64,000 bases of DNA, taken from positions 1 to 64,000 of the forward strand of contig JANBPU010000082.1 of assembly GCA_027575805.1 (NCBI GenBank), given 5' to 3'. The notes under the pieces are model-generated. The model did not search any database, was not told where the DNA came from, and saw nothing but the letters and a program-made list of their open reading frames with translations. A program made the translations under genes and the position numbers. This DNA is from Mycoemilia scoparia (taxonomy: Eukaryota; Kickxellomycota; Kickxellomycetes; Kickxellales; Kickxellaceae). Of the stretch, positions 1 to 9,341 are shown in pieces. Within the stretch, counting starts at the first letter, position 1; each line of letters starts with the position of its first letter.

Positions 1-176
1 AAGAATGGCCTGGTAAATATCATAAGTCAAGATTATAAAATACTGGGAGAGAAAAGAGAAGATAAAGGCATTATAATAAAAAGCAGTGCATTACATTTAT
101 ATACCTAGTTTAAAACCAGTGCCACATGGATGATGTTTTACTATCCAAATTCCCTGCATGGTTTTATATATCTAAA

Positions 177-245
177 CCATATGGCACATATGAACAATAC
201 CCATGTGCTTTTACTGACATCTGAAACATGAAAAATGCTGGTACA
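177..245 (+). repeat. Repeat family X, left copy
   Basis: A 69-bp stretch that reappears in reverse complement at 63933-64000. The two copies differ by roughly a dozen substitutions and one indel, and share the run CTGAAACATGAAAAATGCTG. Both copies end in GGTACA followed by TA and then a family-M miniature element. The repeat may extend further left, into 1-176, where I have no second copy to compare. Confidence 0.75.
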
Positions 246-247
246 TA

Positions 248-363
248 TGGGTGACTATTTTTGAAGGGTGTCCATTTGCTAATAGACTCTGATCATTCAT
301 TTGGCTGTAGTTCCCCCTTTAATTGTTGGCCACCAAAAGTCACCCTTCAAAAATTATTGCCCA
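248..363 (+). mobile_element. Family M miniature element (copy A)
   Basis: This non-coding 116-bp element starts TGGGTGACTATTTTTGAAGG and ends CACCCTTCAAAAATTATTGCCCA in imperfect terminal inverted repeats. TA flanks both sides. The interior holds the family core GGCTGTAGTT... and GTTGGCCACCAAAAGTCACC. It abuts copy B through one shared TA. Confidence 0.85.
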
Positions 364-365
364 TA

Positions 366-463
366 TGGGTGATTATTTTTGAAGGGTGACCATTTACTAA
401 TCAATTGTAATTGCCCCTATAATCGTTGGCCACCAAAAGTCACCCTTCAAAAATTATGATCCA
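366..463 (+). mobile_element. Family M miniature element (copy B)
   Basis: A 98-bp member between shared TA dinucleotides, with copy A on its left and copy C on its right. Its reverse complement matches the copy at 62162-62259 at all but about two positions, which points to recent spread of this subfamily. Confidence 0.87.
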
Positions 464-465
464 TA

Positions 466-565
466 TGGGCAATAATTTTTGAAGGGTGATTTTTGGTGGC
501 CAACGATTACAGAGGGAACTACAGCCAAATGAATGACTCTATAGCCCTTCAAAAATAGCTATCCA
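466..565 (-). mobile_element. Family M miniature element (copy C)
   Basis: Opposite orientation to copies A and B. Left end TGGGCAATAATTTTTGAAGG, right end CCCTTCAAAAATAGCTATCCA. It shares its left TA with copy B. The right flank is AA. Confidence 0.82.
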
Positions 566-687
566 AATTGCTTCTTTTCTGTAGGCCCTTCGTTCAACTG
601 TTTTTGGTATAATCAACTCTAGTATAATATTAATGCAAATAGGAAATAATTTCTGAAAGGTGACCATTTGCTAATAAACTGTGGTCA

Positions 688-819
688 TCCATTTTGCAGA
701 ATTTCCTTTGAAGGTGTACCAGTATAACACCCTGGATAGTAGCCAATAACCCATCAGGCTCCAGCCAAAGTGTATGGCTGCTTATGAGCCGACTTGCAGT
801 GAATGTATGAGGACACCAA
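688..819 (+). repeat. Repeat family R3, copy 1
   Basis: Shares long stretches (CCTTTGAAGGTGTACCAG, CAGGCTCCAGCCAAA, GTATGGCT...GAATGTATG) with 26745-26930, and in reverse complement with 2881-3005 and 9158-9296. It is cut at its right end by family-M copy D. Confidence 0.7.
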
Positions 820-821
820 TA

Positions 822-908
822 TGGATCATAATTTTTGAAGGGTGAATAGTTATAGGGGCAATCACAGCCAAATGAGTGACTCTATAGCCCTTCAAAAATA
901 ACTACCCA
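822..908 (-). mobile_element. Family M miniature element (copy D)
   Basis: An 87-bp short-core variant starting TGGATCATAATTTTTGAAGG and ending TTCAAAAATAACTACCCA, with TA flanks. The same short variant occurs at 29327-29413 and 58339-58425. It abuts copy E. Confidence 0.85.
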
Positions 909-910
909 TA

Positions 911-1010
911 TGGATCATAATTTTTGAAGGGTGAATTTTGGTGACCAATGGTTATAGGGGAAATCACAGCCAAATGAGGGACTCTATAGCCCTTCAAAAA
1001 TAACTACCCA
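911..1010 (-). mobile_element. Family M miniature element (copy E)
   Basis: A 100-bp member between shared TAs, abutting D and F. It has the same termini as D and retains the TTTTGGTGACCAATGG core. Confidence 0.85.
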
Positions 1011-1012
1011 TA

Positions 1013-1091
1013 TGTTTTCTTTTGAAGGGTTAGTCACTCGTTTGGCTGTAACTGCGTCTATAACTATTCACCCTTCAAAAATCATGATCCG
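1013..1091 (+). mobile_element. Family M miniature element (copy F), decayed left end
   Basis: The left terminus is eroded (TGTTTTCTTTTGAAGGG). The right end CACCCTTCAAAAATCATGATCC is intact. It is the last of the D-E-F tandem trio. Confidence 0.7.
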
Positions 1092-1589
1092 TATTGCAAC
1101 AACAATAACAAAACAAATGTTGATGGTCAAAAAGTAGCTGATGGCCAAGATTTAAGGCTGTTGGCCTTTGGGCTTTTGGTTTTCTATAAGCATCTGCTTC
1201 TGGAACATAATCGTAATGGCTGTTTTTTGCCAGTCGAAAGGAATCGATTGCTTTGAATAGTTGGAACCATACTTGTCTTGGAAAACTCACTGCCTGTACA
1301 CGCCAAGTTACCATCTATATTTTTACTCATACATCATTTTAATACTGTGTTCGGTGCTACGATTTTGGCTGCTGAAATATGCAGAAGATGCCATTAATCA
1401 TATCTTTATATAATAGCATATGCATTGGCAATCGGGATTTATTCTCTCTCAAGTTTCTCTCGAACTTTTCCTCCCAAACAAATATACATTTCTTTTATTA
1501 ATAATAATTGGCTATATTTTTTACTTTTACCTATATATAGATCATACTCTGCTTTTAACGGTATTCCATCCAGAAGAACATAAACCACT
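1092..1589. other. Spacer and probable promoter of the first CAP gene
   Basis: I see no supportable gene here. TATA-like AT stretches lie at about 1403-1410 and 1533-1540, the second roughly 50 bp ahead of the chosen start at 1590. Short ORFs here have no family features. Confidence 0.4.
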
Positions 1590-2420
1590 ATGTACAACAA
1601 CAAAACACATATTTATACTAGAACATTTGGCCGGATATTTTCTCTCAATAGAATAATTGCGGCTGCCATAAGGGCATTGCTTTTGTCAACAGCCCTGTGT
1701 AAGCTACTTGATGCCCAAGCTAATCCCAGTAACAATAACAACAATAATAATGGCCAAACCCCTTCAGAAGAGTATTCAGGTGCTGGTGCCACACAACTCA
1801 CGGAGGCTGACATGGTCTACGCCATATGCTTTTCGAGTTCAGTACATGCTGGGAGTGAACCATACTACATCAGCCCAGCACTAGTGAAAATGGCCCAAGA
1901 ATGGGCCGACCAAATGAACCAAAATGGCCAAATGTCCCATGACAATTATCCCGACCGATTCAAGAACTCTGGGTTTATACCTGCACCTAAAGGAATAACG
2001 GGCAGCGAAAACATCGCAGCTCAAAATGGCCATGTTGATGCAACAATGAAGATGTGGATGGAGAGCCAGACCCATAGGGAAAATATCCAGAATCAGGATT
2101 TCAGGTATATGGGAATTGCCCGCAATGGAGATTTTTGGGTTCAAGTGATGGGGAGCGCGGCCGACGATGACGATGGGACTAAGCAAGATGCCAAAATCGA
2201 CTGCACAGGGTTTAATGAGGATATTACGCAGAATAAGGCTATCAAGTTCCCTGAAGGGTTTAGTATAGATGATACTAGCGGCGATGGAGTTGACATTGAT
2301 ACTGGAGGGGATTCGGACAGTAATTACGATGGAGGCTCTAATGACGGTTACAATGACAGATGTAAACGTAGCAACAACAGTGATAATAGAACTGGAACCA
2401 ATTCCAACTCTTCTCAGTAA
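1590..2420 (+). CDS. Secreted CAP/SCP (PR-1-like) domain protein, copy 1
   Basis: A 276-residue single-exon protein of the CAP (SCP/TAPS, yeast Pry-like) superfamily. These are extracellular proteins, several of which bind sterols or fatty acids. Residues about 21-44 form a hydrophobic signal-like segment, followed by an Asn run (about 47-54). The CAP core covers about 70-190. Residues placed like the CAP tetrad are His117 (SHDN), Glu140 (ENIA) and His162 (THREN), followed by the F-W-V-Q strand near Trp183. The C-terminus is acidic and Gly/Asp/Ser-rich (DDDDGTK, then GGDSDSN-type sequence) and probably disordered. A closely related tandem copy follows at 3905. The start was chosen because the paralogue has an equivalent hydrophobic N-terminus; a little extra N-terminal sequence ahead of the signal leaves some doubt. 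Function in this organism is inference (secreted lipid binding or interaction). Confidence 0.88.
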   Translation: MYNNKTHIYTRTFGRIFSLNRIIAAAIRALLLSTALCKLLDAQANPSNNNNNNNGQTPSEEYSGAGATQLTEADMVYAICFSSSVHAGSEPYYISPALVKMAQEWADQMNQNGQMSHDNYPDRFKNSGFIPAPKGITGSENIAAQNGHVDATMKMWMESQTHRENIQNQDFRYMGIARNGDFWVQVMGSAADDDDGTKQDAKIDCTGFNEDITQNKAIKFPEGFSIDDTSGDGVDIDTGGDSDSNYDGGSNDGYNDRCKRSNNSDNRTGTNSNSSQ

Positions 2421-2544
2421 ATTCCTCTTAACACAAACTCATAAGTTAAGTTAAACGTGTAAATGCCAGTCTCCTCTAAGATGCCTTCCTTCATATCTAT
2501 TTAATTCATTTTATTTTATTTATTGGTGTGTTTTACTTTTTATA

Positions 2545-2646
2545 TGGGTAATAATTTTTGAAGGATGAATATTTATAGAGGCAATCACAGCCATATGAAT
2601 GCCCAGTTTTACTAGTAAATGGTCACCCTTCAAAAATAATAACTCA
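2545..2646 (-). mobile_element. Family M miniature element
   Basis: Starts TGGGTAATAATTTTTGAAGG, ends CACCCTTCAAAAATAATAACTCA, flanked by TA on both sides. It lies about 120 bp after the first CAP stop codon. Its core TGCCCAGTTTTACTAGTAAA is shared with 63817-63930. Confidence 0.85.
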
Positions 2647-2880
2647 TATCACCCATTGTTTTAAAGAAATCTCTTGAAAAAAACTTACCTCGACTACCAG
2701 CTCCAACTAAATGCTTTTCTTAAACAATTAGGTGAAATTTAGCTGCTTATACACTAACAGTACCAGTATTGAAAATCATTACAATTGCTAGTAGCAATAA
2801 TAGCGAGTATCTTTGCAATTTTTTCTATGTTTTTTTTTCTTTCAAACTTTGTGAGGACAGCACGATAGAATATATACAAA

Positions 2881-3005
2881 TGGCAAGTCCTCCACCAAAA
2901 GGGAACAGTCAGATACCCTTATTTATGCATTTTAGCCGGAGTCTTGGTGATGATTGGCTAGTATCAAAAGGAACATCCTAGTGTCCTTTTAGAGGAGACT
3001 GGCTC
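2881..3005 (-). repeat. Repeat family R3, copy 2
   Basis: Begins TGGCAAGTCCTCCACCAAAA and ends GTCCTTTTAGAGGAGACT. These ends are imperfect inverted repeats of each other, so R3 may itself be a TIR element of about 125-140 bp. Related copies lie at 9158, 26745 and 688. Confidence 0.65.
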
Positions 3006-3867
3006 TACCAAACAATATAATGAAATTGGCTCAGGAACCACAAAAAATACCTGCACCAGTGTTTGTGGTGTAGGCCGAAAATTCTGCATATACACCCAGC
3101 CAGGCCTTCAAAAGAACTAAACCCAAATTCAAAGTCGTCGTCTACAAAGCACGATTATTATAATTCAAATTGATCATTGCGCCAGCATTTCTTGGCGCCT
3201 GAGAGCACACACATAATTCTAGCACATAGGCGAAAATGCAGAGCCATTTGCTGTATCTGCTTGATTACTACGATTTTGTGGTGGCTCTTGGCTGACTGAC
3301 CAACAGCCCTCCATAGCCTACTAGCATTCATATATGTTGCTAATGCAAGCATAGTGAGAATATAACCAAAGCAGTGAGAAAGAAAATAGGAACTAGAATT
3401 TAAGTGGATGTCACTTGGCTTGTCTCCCCTGATTTCATACCCATTGAGCTTCAATCACAATACGGCTGATCTCCCAAACAGTCCAAAGAGATTGAACATT
3501 TAGAGTTGTGTGGTTGTTGGAGCAAGTCGGTCAATAATCCATCTTTGCGTTTACCCGTCGTATTGATACTTTTTGGCATATCTGCACATACACACAGACT
3601 TACACACCCTTGGCTTGCTAAAATCCAACAAAGTCTTGGTGGCTATTTAAGCACATTGTAGGCAGCAATTTTAAACATGTCTTTCCAAATTTCTTTATTC
3701 AAATATCTCTCGCCTTATACTATTATTTATTTACTAATTTCTTACATTACATCATATTATAAAAACATTTCTTAAACATCATTATATATTCATATAATAT
3801 AACGCTCAGAGATATATTCGATAAGCTCATAAACATCTATATATATATATACGCACACAATAGTAGC

Positions 3868-3874
3868 TATAAAA
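3868..3874 (+). promoter_or_regulatory. TATA box of the second CAP gene
   Basis: TATAAAA, 31 bp upstream of the ATG at 3905. The transcript would have a very short leader, or begin close to the start codon. Confidence 0.5.
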
Positions 3875-3904
3875 ATTGACATTTGAGTTTTCTAAAACAC
3901 ATTA

Positions 3905-4705
3905 ATGAAAATGCACATATCATTTCTTTTAAATAGACTACTAACAACAGCCACAAGGGCACTATTAATATCAACCACCCTATATAATCTACGCAACCTC
4001 TCATTCACACTAGGAGCCAATGCCCAAGAAGTACCATCAGAATATTCCAATTCTGGCTCAAAACAAGCTACAGAAGCTGACATAGTCTACGCAATATGCC
4101 TATCCAGCACAATCCACACTGGCGGTCAAACCTACTTCATAAGTCAGGACCTAATGAAGATGGCCCAAGAATGGGCCGACCAAATGAACCAAAATGGCCA
4201 AATGTCCCATGACAATTATCCCGACCGATTCAAGAACTCTGGGTTCCAGCCAGGACCCAGTGGAACTTCTGGGGGAGAAAACGTAGCCCAAAACGCTACA
4301 GTGGATTTATCAGTAAAGGCCTGGATGAACCATGAAGGACATAAGGAAAATATCCAGAACCAGAGTTTCAAGTATATGGGGATTGCCCGTAGTGGAGATT
4401 TTTGGGCCCAGGAGATGGGGAGCGCGGCCGACGATGACGATGGGACTAAGCAGGGTGCCAAAATCGACTGCACAGGGTTTAATGAGGATATTACGCAGAA
4501 TAAGGCTATCAAGTTCCCTGAAGGGTTTAGTATAGATGGTATTAGCAGTGGTGGAGACACTGGTAGCTCTAATGGTGGCAGCAGTGGTAGCGGCAATACC
4601 TGCACTTGTGGCCATGGTAGCTCTGGCAGCGACGACGACAGCAACAGCGAAGGTGGCGATGATAATAGCAACCCTGCAGATGAGTATTACCAGGATACTT
4701 CTTAG
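3905..4705 (+). CDS. Secreted CAP/SCP (PR-1-like) domain protein, copy 2
   Basis: A 266-residue paralogue of the gene at 1590. It has a hydrophobic N-terminal signal (about 5-40) and a CAP core at about 55-175 with His102 (SHDN), Glu125 (ENVA), His146 (GHKEN) and Trp167. A Gly/Ser/Asp-rich tail follows and carries a CTCG cysteine pair. Two DNA blocks match copy 1: 4160-4245 is identical to 1890-1975 over 86 bp, and 4414-4538 matches 2147-2271 with two mismatches in 125 bp. Flanking coding sequence, such as the signal peptide and the segment between the blocks, is clearly diverged. This patchwork suggests partial gene conversion rather than a simple recent duplication. The role is inferred to be secreted, like copy 1. 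Confidence 0.9.
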   Translation: MKMHISFLLNRLLTTATRALLISTTLYNLRNLSFTLGANAQEVPSEYSNSGSKQATEADIVYAICLSSTIHTGGQTYFISQDLMKMAQEWADQMNQNGQMSHDNYPDRFKNSGFQPGPSGTSGGENVAQNATVDLSVKAWMNHEGHKENIQNQSFKYMGIARSGDFWAQEMGSAADDDDGTKQGAKIDCTGFNEDITQNKAIKFPEGFSIDGISSGGDTGSSNGGSSGSGNTCTCGHGSSGSDDDSNSEGGDDNSNPADEYYQDTS

Positions 4706-5933
4706 TAATAGAAATACGCTACATTTGTATTACATAATTCCCACTTCCACACTCTTGAATTATTGCTTATTTTTTTCATTATTAATGCATGTATATTATA
4801 TAATTAACATTACAAATACAGACTACTTTATTTTATTTTATTCTGGTTTTAAATGGTTAAGTTTATGGTTTGACTTTCAGCCAAATGATATAGCGGGATT
4901 TCCACCCAAATTTCATAAACTTTAGCTTTATAGTATTTGGTTATTCCAACCCCTTTCCCCATTCTATTTCTAGCTGCAACGTTACAGATGCACCTCCACC
5001 AGGGATAGGGATGCTGCAATGGCAGCAAAAGTCACATTTACATGAAGAATAAAAGCCATACACAGCCCATTAGGTCTAAATCCCACTATGGAGTATGAAG
5101 GCTTGAAGCCTAACTGAGATTCTCTGGCTATATATGAAAGAGAAGCTCGAAAATGAGGGGGAACTTCAGACTCTGCTGATACTATGATCATGACGCAAAC
5201 GGATTAAACGAAAAAGCCTTGTGGGTTTTGGAAATTAGATAGCCAATAAGCGCAATGACATCAGCCTTGTGTTTAATTACAAAAATTATCGAAATTGAAG
5301 AGGCTGATCCGTGATGACCGTGCAAACACTATAACAATATACACTGTAGAAGCAGCAGCAGCTTATTGTGGCTGAAAAGTCGACCACTTCAGCAGGGAGT
5401 GCGAGTAAAGAAGAAGGCCTGCACTCACGCTGTTTAACCATTATCATCAATAGCGATAGCAACAAAAAAGAACGGGTTCAGGATATGGTGCTGAGATCAT
5501 CTGCTATTATTAATACTTAAATACTCTGTTGATGCTGCGGTGAGGGGACAATGACAATAGCAAAGAAGAGGTGTGTCAGCTATTTTATGTGTAGATTGCA
5601 AAGTTACTATCACTGTGGCTCTGAATAATGTCATATTGTCTTAGCAACAGCAACAGCAGCGGTAGTAAGCTAAAGAAGGCTTGAGAAGCTGACCCAAGGT
5701 TGTTTAGTAATGATCTAGCACAATGCAGCCAATGAGGGATGAGATCATCAGTGTCAAGAAAACCCACATGGAGCAAGCGAGCGTGAGATTAAGCCTGTAG
5801 CTGCTGATGCCCCCTCTCCACGACATTGTGTATGCCTGTGCTACGAAAACACGCACACGGTGCTTGGAAGAGGCATTGTTTCTGTTGGTATAAAACCTCA
5901 GAACTTTCCGCACCCCTATTTGATGGACTTATC
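4706..5933. other. Spacer upstream of thioredoxin
   Basis: No supportable gene. A 69-codon minus-strand ORF (4982-5191) and other short ORFs show no family motifs. The proximal end holds the thioredoxin TATA box. Confidence 0.4.
5889..5895 (+). promoter_or_regulatory. TATA box of the thioredoxin gene
   Basis: TATAAAA (GGTATAAAACC context), 45 bp before an in-frame ATG at 5934 and 144 bp before the ATG at 6033. The choice of transcription start therefore decides whether the hydrophobic N-terminal extension is made. Confidence 0.55.
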
Positions 5934-6032
5934 ATGTCAACTTTTCTTTTAGTTTGCTTCATTCTTTTTGCTATCTACAAGTTTGTTATTTCTAGCCAAC
6001 AACCAGATCACCAACACAACAACGACAAAAAC

Positions 6033-6356
6033 ATGGCTCCTGAACCCAAGACTATTGACGAATTCAAGACTGAAATTGCTGGTGATTATGTCCTCGTCGA
6101 TTTCTATGCCACTTGGTGCATGCCTTGCAGAATGATTGCTCCCAAGCTCCCCGATCTCGAGAAGGAATTCCCACCCCTCAAGGTCGTCAAGGTCAACATC
6201 GAAGATGCCGCCGAAGTCGCTGCCGAAAACCAAATCACCGCTATGCCTACCTTCCACCTCTACCATAAGGGCAACAAGGTCGCTGAAATGCTTGGCGCTG
6301 ACTTCAAAAAGCTCAAGGATCTTGTTGCTAAAAACCTCCCTAAGAAAGACAACTAA
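6033..6356 (+). CDS. Thioredoxin (WCMPC active site)
   Basis: From this ATG the protein is 107 residues, the usual length of a cytosolic fungal thioredoxin. It is a general protein-disulfide reductase, recycled by NADPH-thioredoxin reductase. The active site is Trp28-Cys29-Met-Pro-Cys32, where the usual Gly is replaced by Met. The cis-Pro loop is Ala70-Met71-Pro72-Thr73, and a Gly-rich C-terminal strand follows. An in-frame ATG at 5934 would add 33 residues beginning with a strongly hydrophobic stretch (about residues 4-20 of the long form), which could be a membrane anchor. I chose 6033 on family length. A polyadenylation-type AATAAA lies near 6488. Codon usage is visibly C-ending, as expected for a highly expressed gene. 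A second thioredoxin-fold gene follows at 7293. Confidence 0.93.
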   Translation: MAPEPKTIDEFKTEIAGDYVLVDFYATWCMPCRMIAPKLPDLEKEFPPLKVVKVNIEDAAEVAAENQITAMPTFHLYHKGNKVAEMLGADFKKLKDLVAKNLPKKDN

Positions 6357-7292
6357 ATCGTCTCGGCAATAGCATCATTAGCGATCTCCAAGCATTCTGC
6401 TCTGTGCTTTGTCTTTTAGTAGATTGAGTGGTTGACTCTAAGCGCTTTTTACAGCATTTTCACTTATATACTTTGACTAGCTTGTATAAAATAAACACTA
6501 CAACACACGCGCACACGCTTACATAGTCGAATAATCACCACATAGCTATTTATTATTTATAGGTCTCCAGGCAATAGTATTGAGCATGTCTGTTCCTTTG
6601 TTTGGTCGCTCTATCTGAATCCAAACACTCCTTCTATATGACACGCTTCAGCTTCATCCCAAATCCATTGGTAATATTGTTGGTATCTTTTAGCCTAATT
6701 TCCTGCCAACATATGTGGGAAGATTCCACTAGTGATCGAATCTATGGTAGACAGAGAGATGGCGGATCTCATCAGATTTTGACCCAATCACCAGATATTT
6801 TATATGCAACTCCCGGGGACCCACCATTTTGCCTAAAGCCTGTAAACTTTGGCCACATCAATAACTTCATACAAACCTAGCTTTGTGTATCTTAATATAT
6901 GGACTTCCTTACTTCCCAAAACTAACGAATTTCTTATAGATTCACTACCAAGACGGTTGCCATGCGCCCTATGACTTTAAAAGAGAGAGAGAGAGAGAGA
7001 GAGAGGGCGTGTGTGTGTGTGTGTGAATGGGCCACAGCATCGAACAATAGTATTCAGATGCAAAAGTATAACATCCTATAAATCACTATCAGGGCCTCCT
7101 GATAGTGTGTGTACCATCTGCATCAAGAAGTATCTGAATATCCATTTCCACAATGACAAATACCAAATATTCTTTGCCTTGTTAGCAACCCCTTCCTCTC
7201 TCCCTTTTTATAATGCTCTTTTTGTACTTTTTATATACCTGTAAATATCCGGATATTTAACCCCACTAAAGAGCCTATACATACACTTAGTA
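6357..7292. other. Spacer with AATAAA, repeat R2 and GA/GT microsatellites
   Basis: Holds a putative poly(A) signal at about 6488-6493, an R2-family repeat at 6725-6858, an (AG)n tract at about 6981-7005 and a (GT)n tract at about 7009-7024. No gene is supported. Confidence 0.5.
6725..6858 (+). repeat. Repeat family R2, copy 1 (diverged)
   Basis: Family landmarks occur in order: CACTAGTGATC, CTCATCAGATTTTGACCCAA, ATATGCAACTCCCGGGGACC, CCATTTTGCC, then CTGTAAACTTTGGCCA. The same order occurs at 8680, 45430, 54572, 58211 and 62071. Confidence 0.7.
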
Positions 7293-8445
7293 ATGGGTAT
7301 CATAGGAGAACTCAGAGACCCTCAAGGTTATGATCAATTAGTTTCTATGGGCAAAATAGTTGCCTACTTTTACTTACCAAGATGTGGTTTGAGCACGTCG
7401 AACTTGACAGACGTAATGGGTGTAATGGACGCATACCCTTTTCTAAACGTCGTATCGATTGACTGTGAAAGATACAAGGTAAGATATTTAGAACTAATCG
7501 AAGAGAAGATATATTTGTAGATGTAGTTGCTTTGCTTCTAGGGCCGATGACGTTGCTAACTTCGCGACACATTTATCTGTGCACATGATTCATTATATAT
7601 AGGGACTAGCCCGCACACAAGAAATAACATCCATCCCGACATATATTCTCTATAACAATGGATCAATTGTGGAAAGATTCGCTGGACTCGGCCTCAAGGG
7701 CCTGACTACAAGACTCGCAACCATATGCAAAGATCCTGACAACCAAAAAGGCGATAGTGATGACGAAAGCGTATTGCCATACACTCCATCACGGCATTTG
7801 CTAAAACCATTGACGCCAGCATTTAAAAAGGATTGGCATCTAATATATGCATCACAGAGAGAACCAAGACTATTTCCATACATCAGAGATCAAGCATTGG
7901 GCAGAGAGTTTTCTGTAAATGAGCCATATCGGTACCCGCAACACATCCTAAAACTTTATTTACGAAAAACAAAGGAGCAAGTTCCAGTCCAGAGCCTTGG
8001 CGGGATCCTGGTGCAGTTTGTTGATGTCACATATAACCCATTTACTAGGTGCAGAAACAATCATGATCCGAGAAGGCTAGTGCCATTGGCAAAGGTGCAA
8101 AGGGGATCCGAAACACTAATGGACTTTGACCATCCGTTGGAAATTGGCGCGATGATTAATTTGGTTGCTCAGCAGGTACAGTTTTATCCACCGTCGCTTG
8201 AAGAGGCCCAACAGATAAACCAAAGACAAGGCCAGTCTCAACAATCAGAACAGCAGCAGGCACTGCGGGCTGCGGCTGCCCCACCTGTTACTACAACAAC
8301 ATCAGCATCGTCATCTGGGCCACAATTTTTACGGGGTGGTGGAATAAGTCAGGGCCCAGTATCAATATCTGGAGGAAATAGCACCTTTGCACTACCAGGA
8401 AGCCTTGATGAGACAGTCTTTAACCTCATGAGGGATCCTCGATGA
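7293..8445 (+). CDS. Thioredoxin-fold protein with CxxS site and long C-terminal extension
   Basis: Two exons, 7293-7478 and 7603-8445, joined by a GTAAGA...TATAG intron in phase 0, giving 342 residues. Residues 1-95 are thioredoxin-like: an YFYLPR strand, then Cys31-Gly-Leu-Ser34 where the second active-site Cys is Ser, then Ser72-Ile73-Pro74-Thr-Tyr (cis-Pro loop) and a NNGSIVERFAG strand-turn. Residues about 105-250 contain a region I do not recognise; it does not look to me like the PITH domain of TXNL1. The C-terminus is Gln/Ala/Ser-rich (about 250-320) with a short ordered end. A CxxS site normally supports mixed-disulfide or chaperone chemistry rather than full dithiol reduction; that is family knowledge and not shown here. 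Skipping the intron loses the cis-Pro half of the fold, which strongly supports the splice. Confidence 0.8.
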
Positions 8446-8679
8446 ACCAAGCTCTTATATGGAAACGACCTGTACAACTATAAAATATCGCATAGGCCAT
8501 ATTAAGTCGCGGCGCGTTTTATTTTACTATTATAGCAATAGAAACCAACATTTATAGTAATACGAAAGAAATGAAAGGCTAACCGTGGATTCTGATGGCT
8601 TTACAAGTCCTAAAAACATTGAAATGGTTATATGCGCGTCTAATGTTTTCAAGTAAAAGCAATGCGCATTTGGCGAAAA

Positions 8680-8813
8680 TTCGCTAGTGATCAGGTGTGA
8701 AATATATGGGATCGGGCCCTCAGAGGTTTTGGTCCATCCATCAGCCACTTCATATATGCAATTCCTGGGGACTCAGTTTTGTTTAAGGTTGTGTGAAATC
8801 TGGCCATTTAATC
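8680..8813 (+). repeat. Repeat family R2, copy 2
   Basis: TTCGCTAGTGATCAGGTGTG at the left, then TTTTGGTCCATCCA, ATATGCAATTCCTGGGGACT and TTGTGTGAAATCTGGCCATT, in the same order as other R2 copies. Confidence 0.72.
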
Positions 8814-9041
8814 AAAGTCACCACCTCACAGCGCGTGTGTGTGTGTGTGCGCGCGCTTACAAAGGAACTCCGAAATCCAGTATTTAAAGTTCAACTCTAA
8901 CTCCGCTGTAGTAATGTACTTATTTCTGCCACTAATATTTTATAAAAACTTTTGCTGTACCTTTTGGCATGCTCGCTCAGTATCTAGAAGATGAGAGAAG
9001 GAAGTAGTATTACGATGGCACAAGCGCTGAATTTTGTTATA

Positions 9042-9155
9042 TGGGTAATAATTTTTGAAGGGTGAAAGTTCACTAGTATAACTGGACACCCATTTGGCTG
9101 TGATTCCCCTATAATCACTGGTCACCAAAATTCACCCTTCAAAGATTATGATCCA
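9042..9155 (+). mobile_element. Family M miniature element
   Basis: Starts TGGGTAATAATTTTTGAAGG and ends CACCCTTCAAAGATTATGATCCA, with TA on both sides. It directly abuts R3 copy 9158-9296, so it sits at or inside that repeat's end. Confidence 0.85.
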
Positions 9156-9157
9156 TA

Positions 9158-9296
9158 TGACAAGCTCTCTACCAAAAGGGTACTAATATAGTCCCTGCAA
9201 AATCAAACCATATCCCATACATTTTAGATGGAATCTCAACGATGACTGGCTAATATACAAGGGAACATCCTAGTACCCTTTTAGAGGGGACTTTTC
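9158..9296 (-). repeat. Repeat family R3, copy 3
   Basis: Ends AGCTCTCTACCAAAAGGGTAC and GTACCCTTTTAGAGGGGACT are imperfect inverted repeats. The interior matches 2881-3005 (GATGACTGGCTA, AAGGGAACATCCTAGT). Confidence 0.68.
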
Positions 9297-9341
9297 CATA
9301 TATGTATACACACGCATTTAAGAGCACACCAGCCAGCCAAA

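Larger units (their letters stand above)
2421..3904. other. Spacer between the two CAP genes
   Basis: It contains a family-M element (2545-2646), an R3 repeat (2881-3005) and AT-rich DNA. A TATAAAA box at 3868-3874 lies about 30 bp before the second CAP start. No other gene can be supported. A minus-strand ORF at 3158-3454 lacks any recognisable feature. Confidence 0.5.

Noticed and set aside
360..470. Evenly spaced similar units at 248-565 as a CRISPR-like array
   Set aside because: The repeats are terminal inverted repeats of mobile elements with related cores, not identical repeats with unique spacers, and the genome is eukaryotic.
3158..3454. 98-codon minus-strand ORF between the CAP genes
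   Set aside because: No family motif, and random-looking composition in a repeat-bearing spacer.
4216..4671. 151-codon minus-strand ORF inside the second CAP gene
   Set aside because: A shadow of the real plus-strand gene, caused by its Gly/Ser codon bias.
4982..5191. 69-codon minus-strand ORF with a hydrophobic C-terminus
   Set aside because: Too short, and no splice partner or recognised feature.
7477..7602. Reading straight on from 7293 to the stop at 7520 as a 75-residue protein
   Set aside because: Splicing restores the thioredoxin cis-Pro half in frame; the unspliced end is meaningless.
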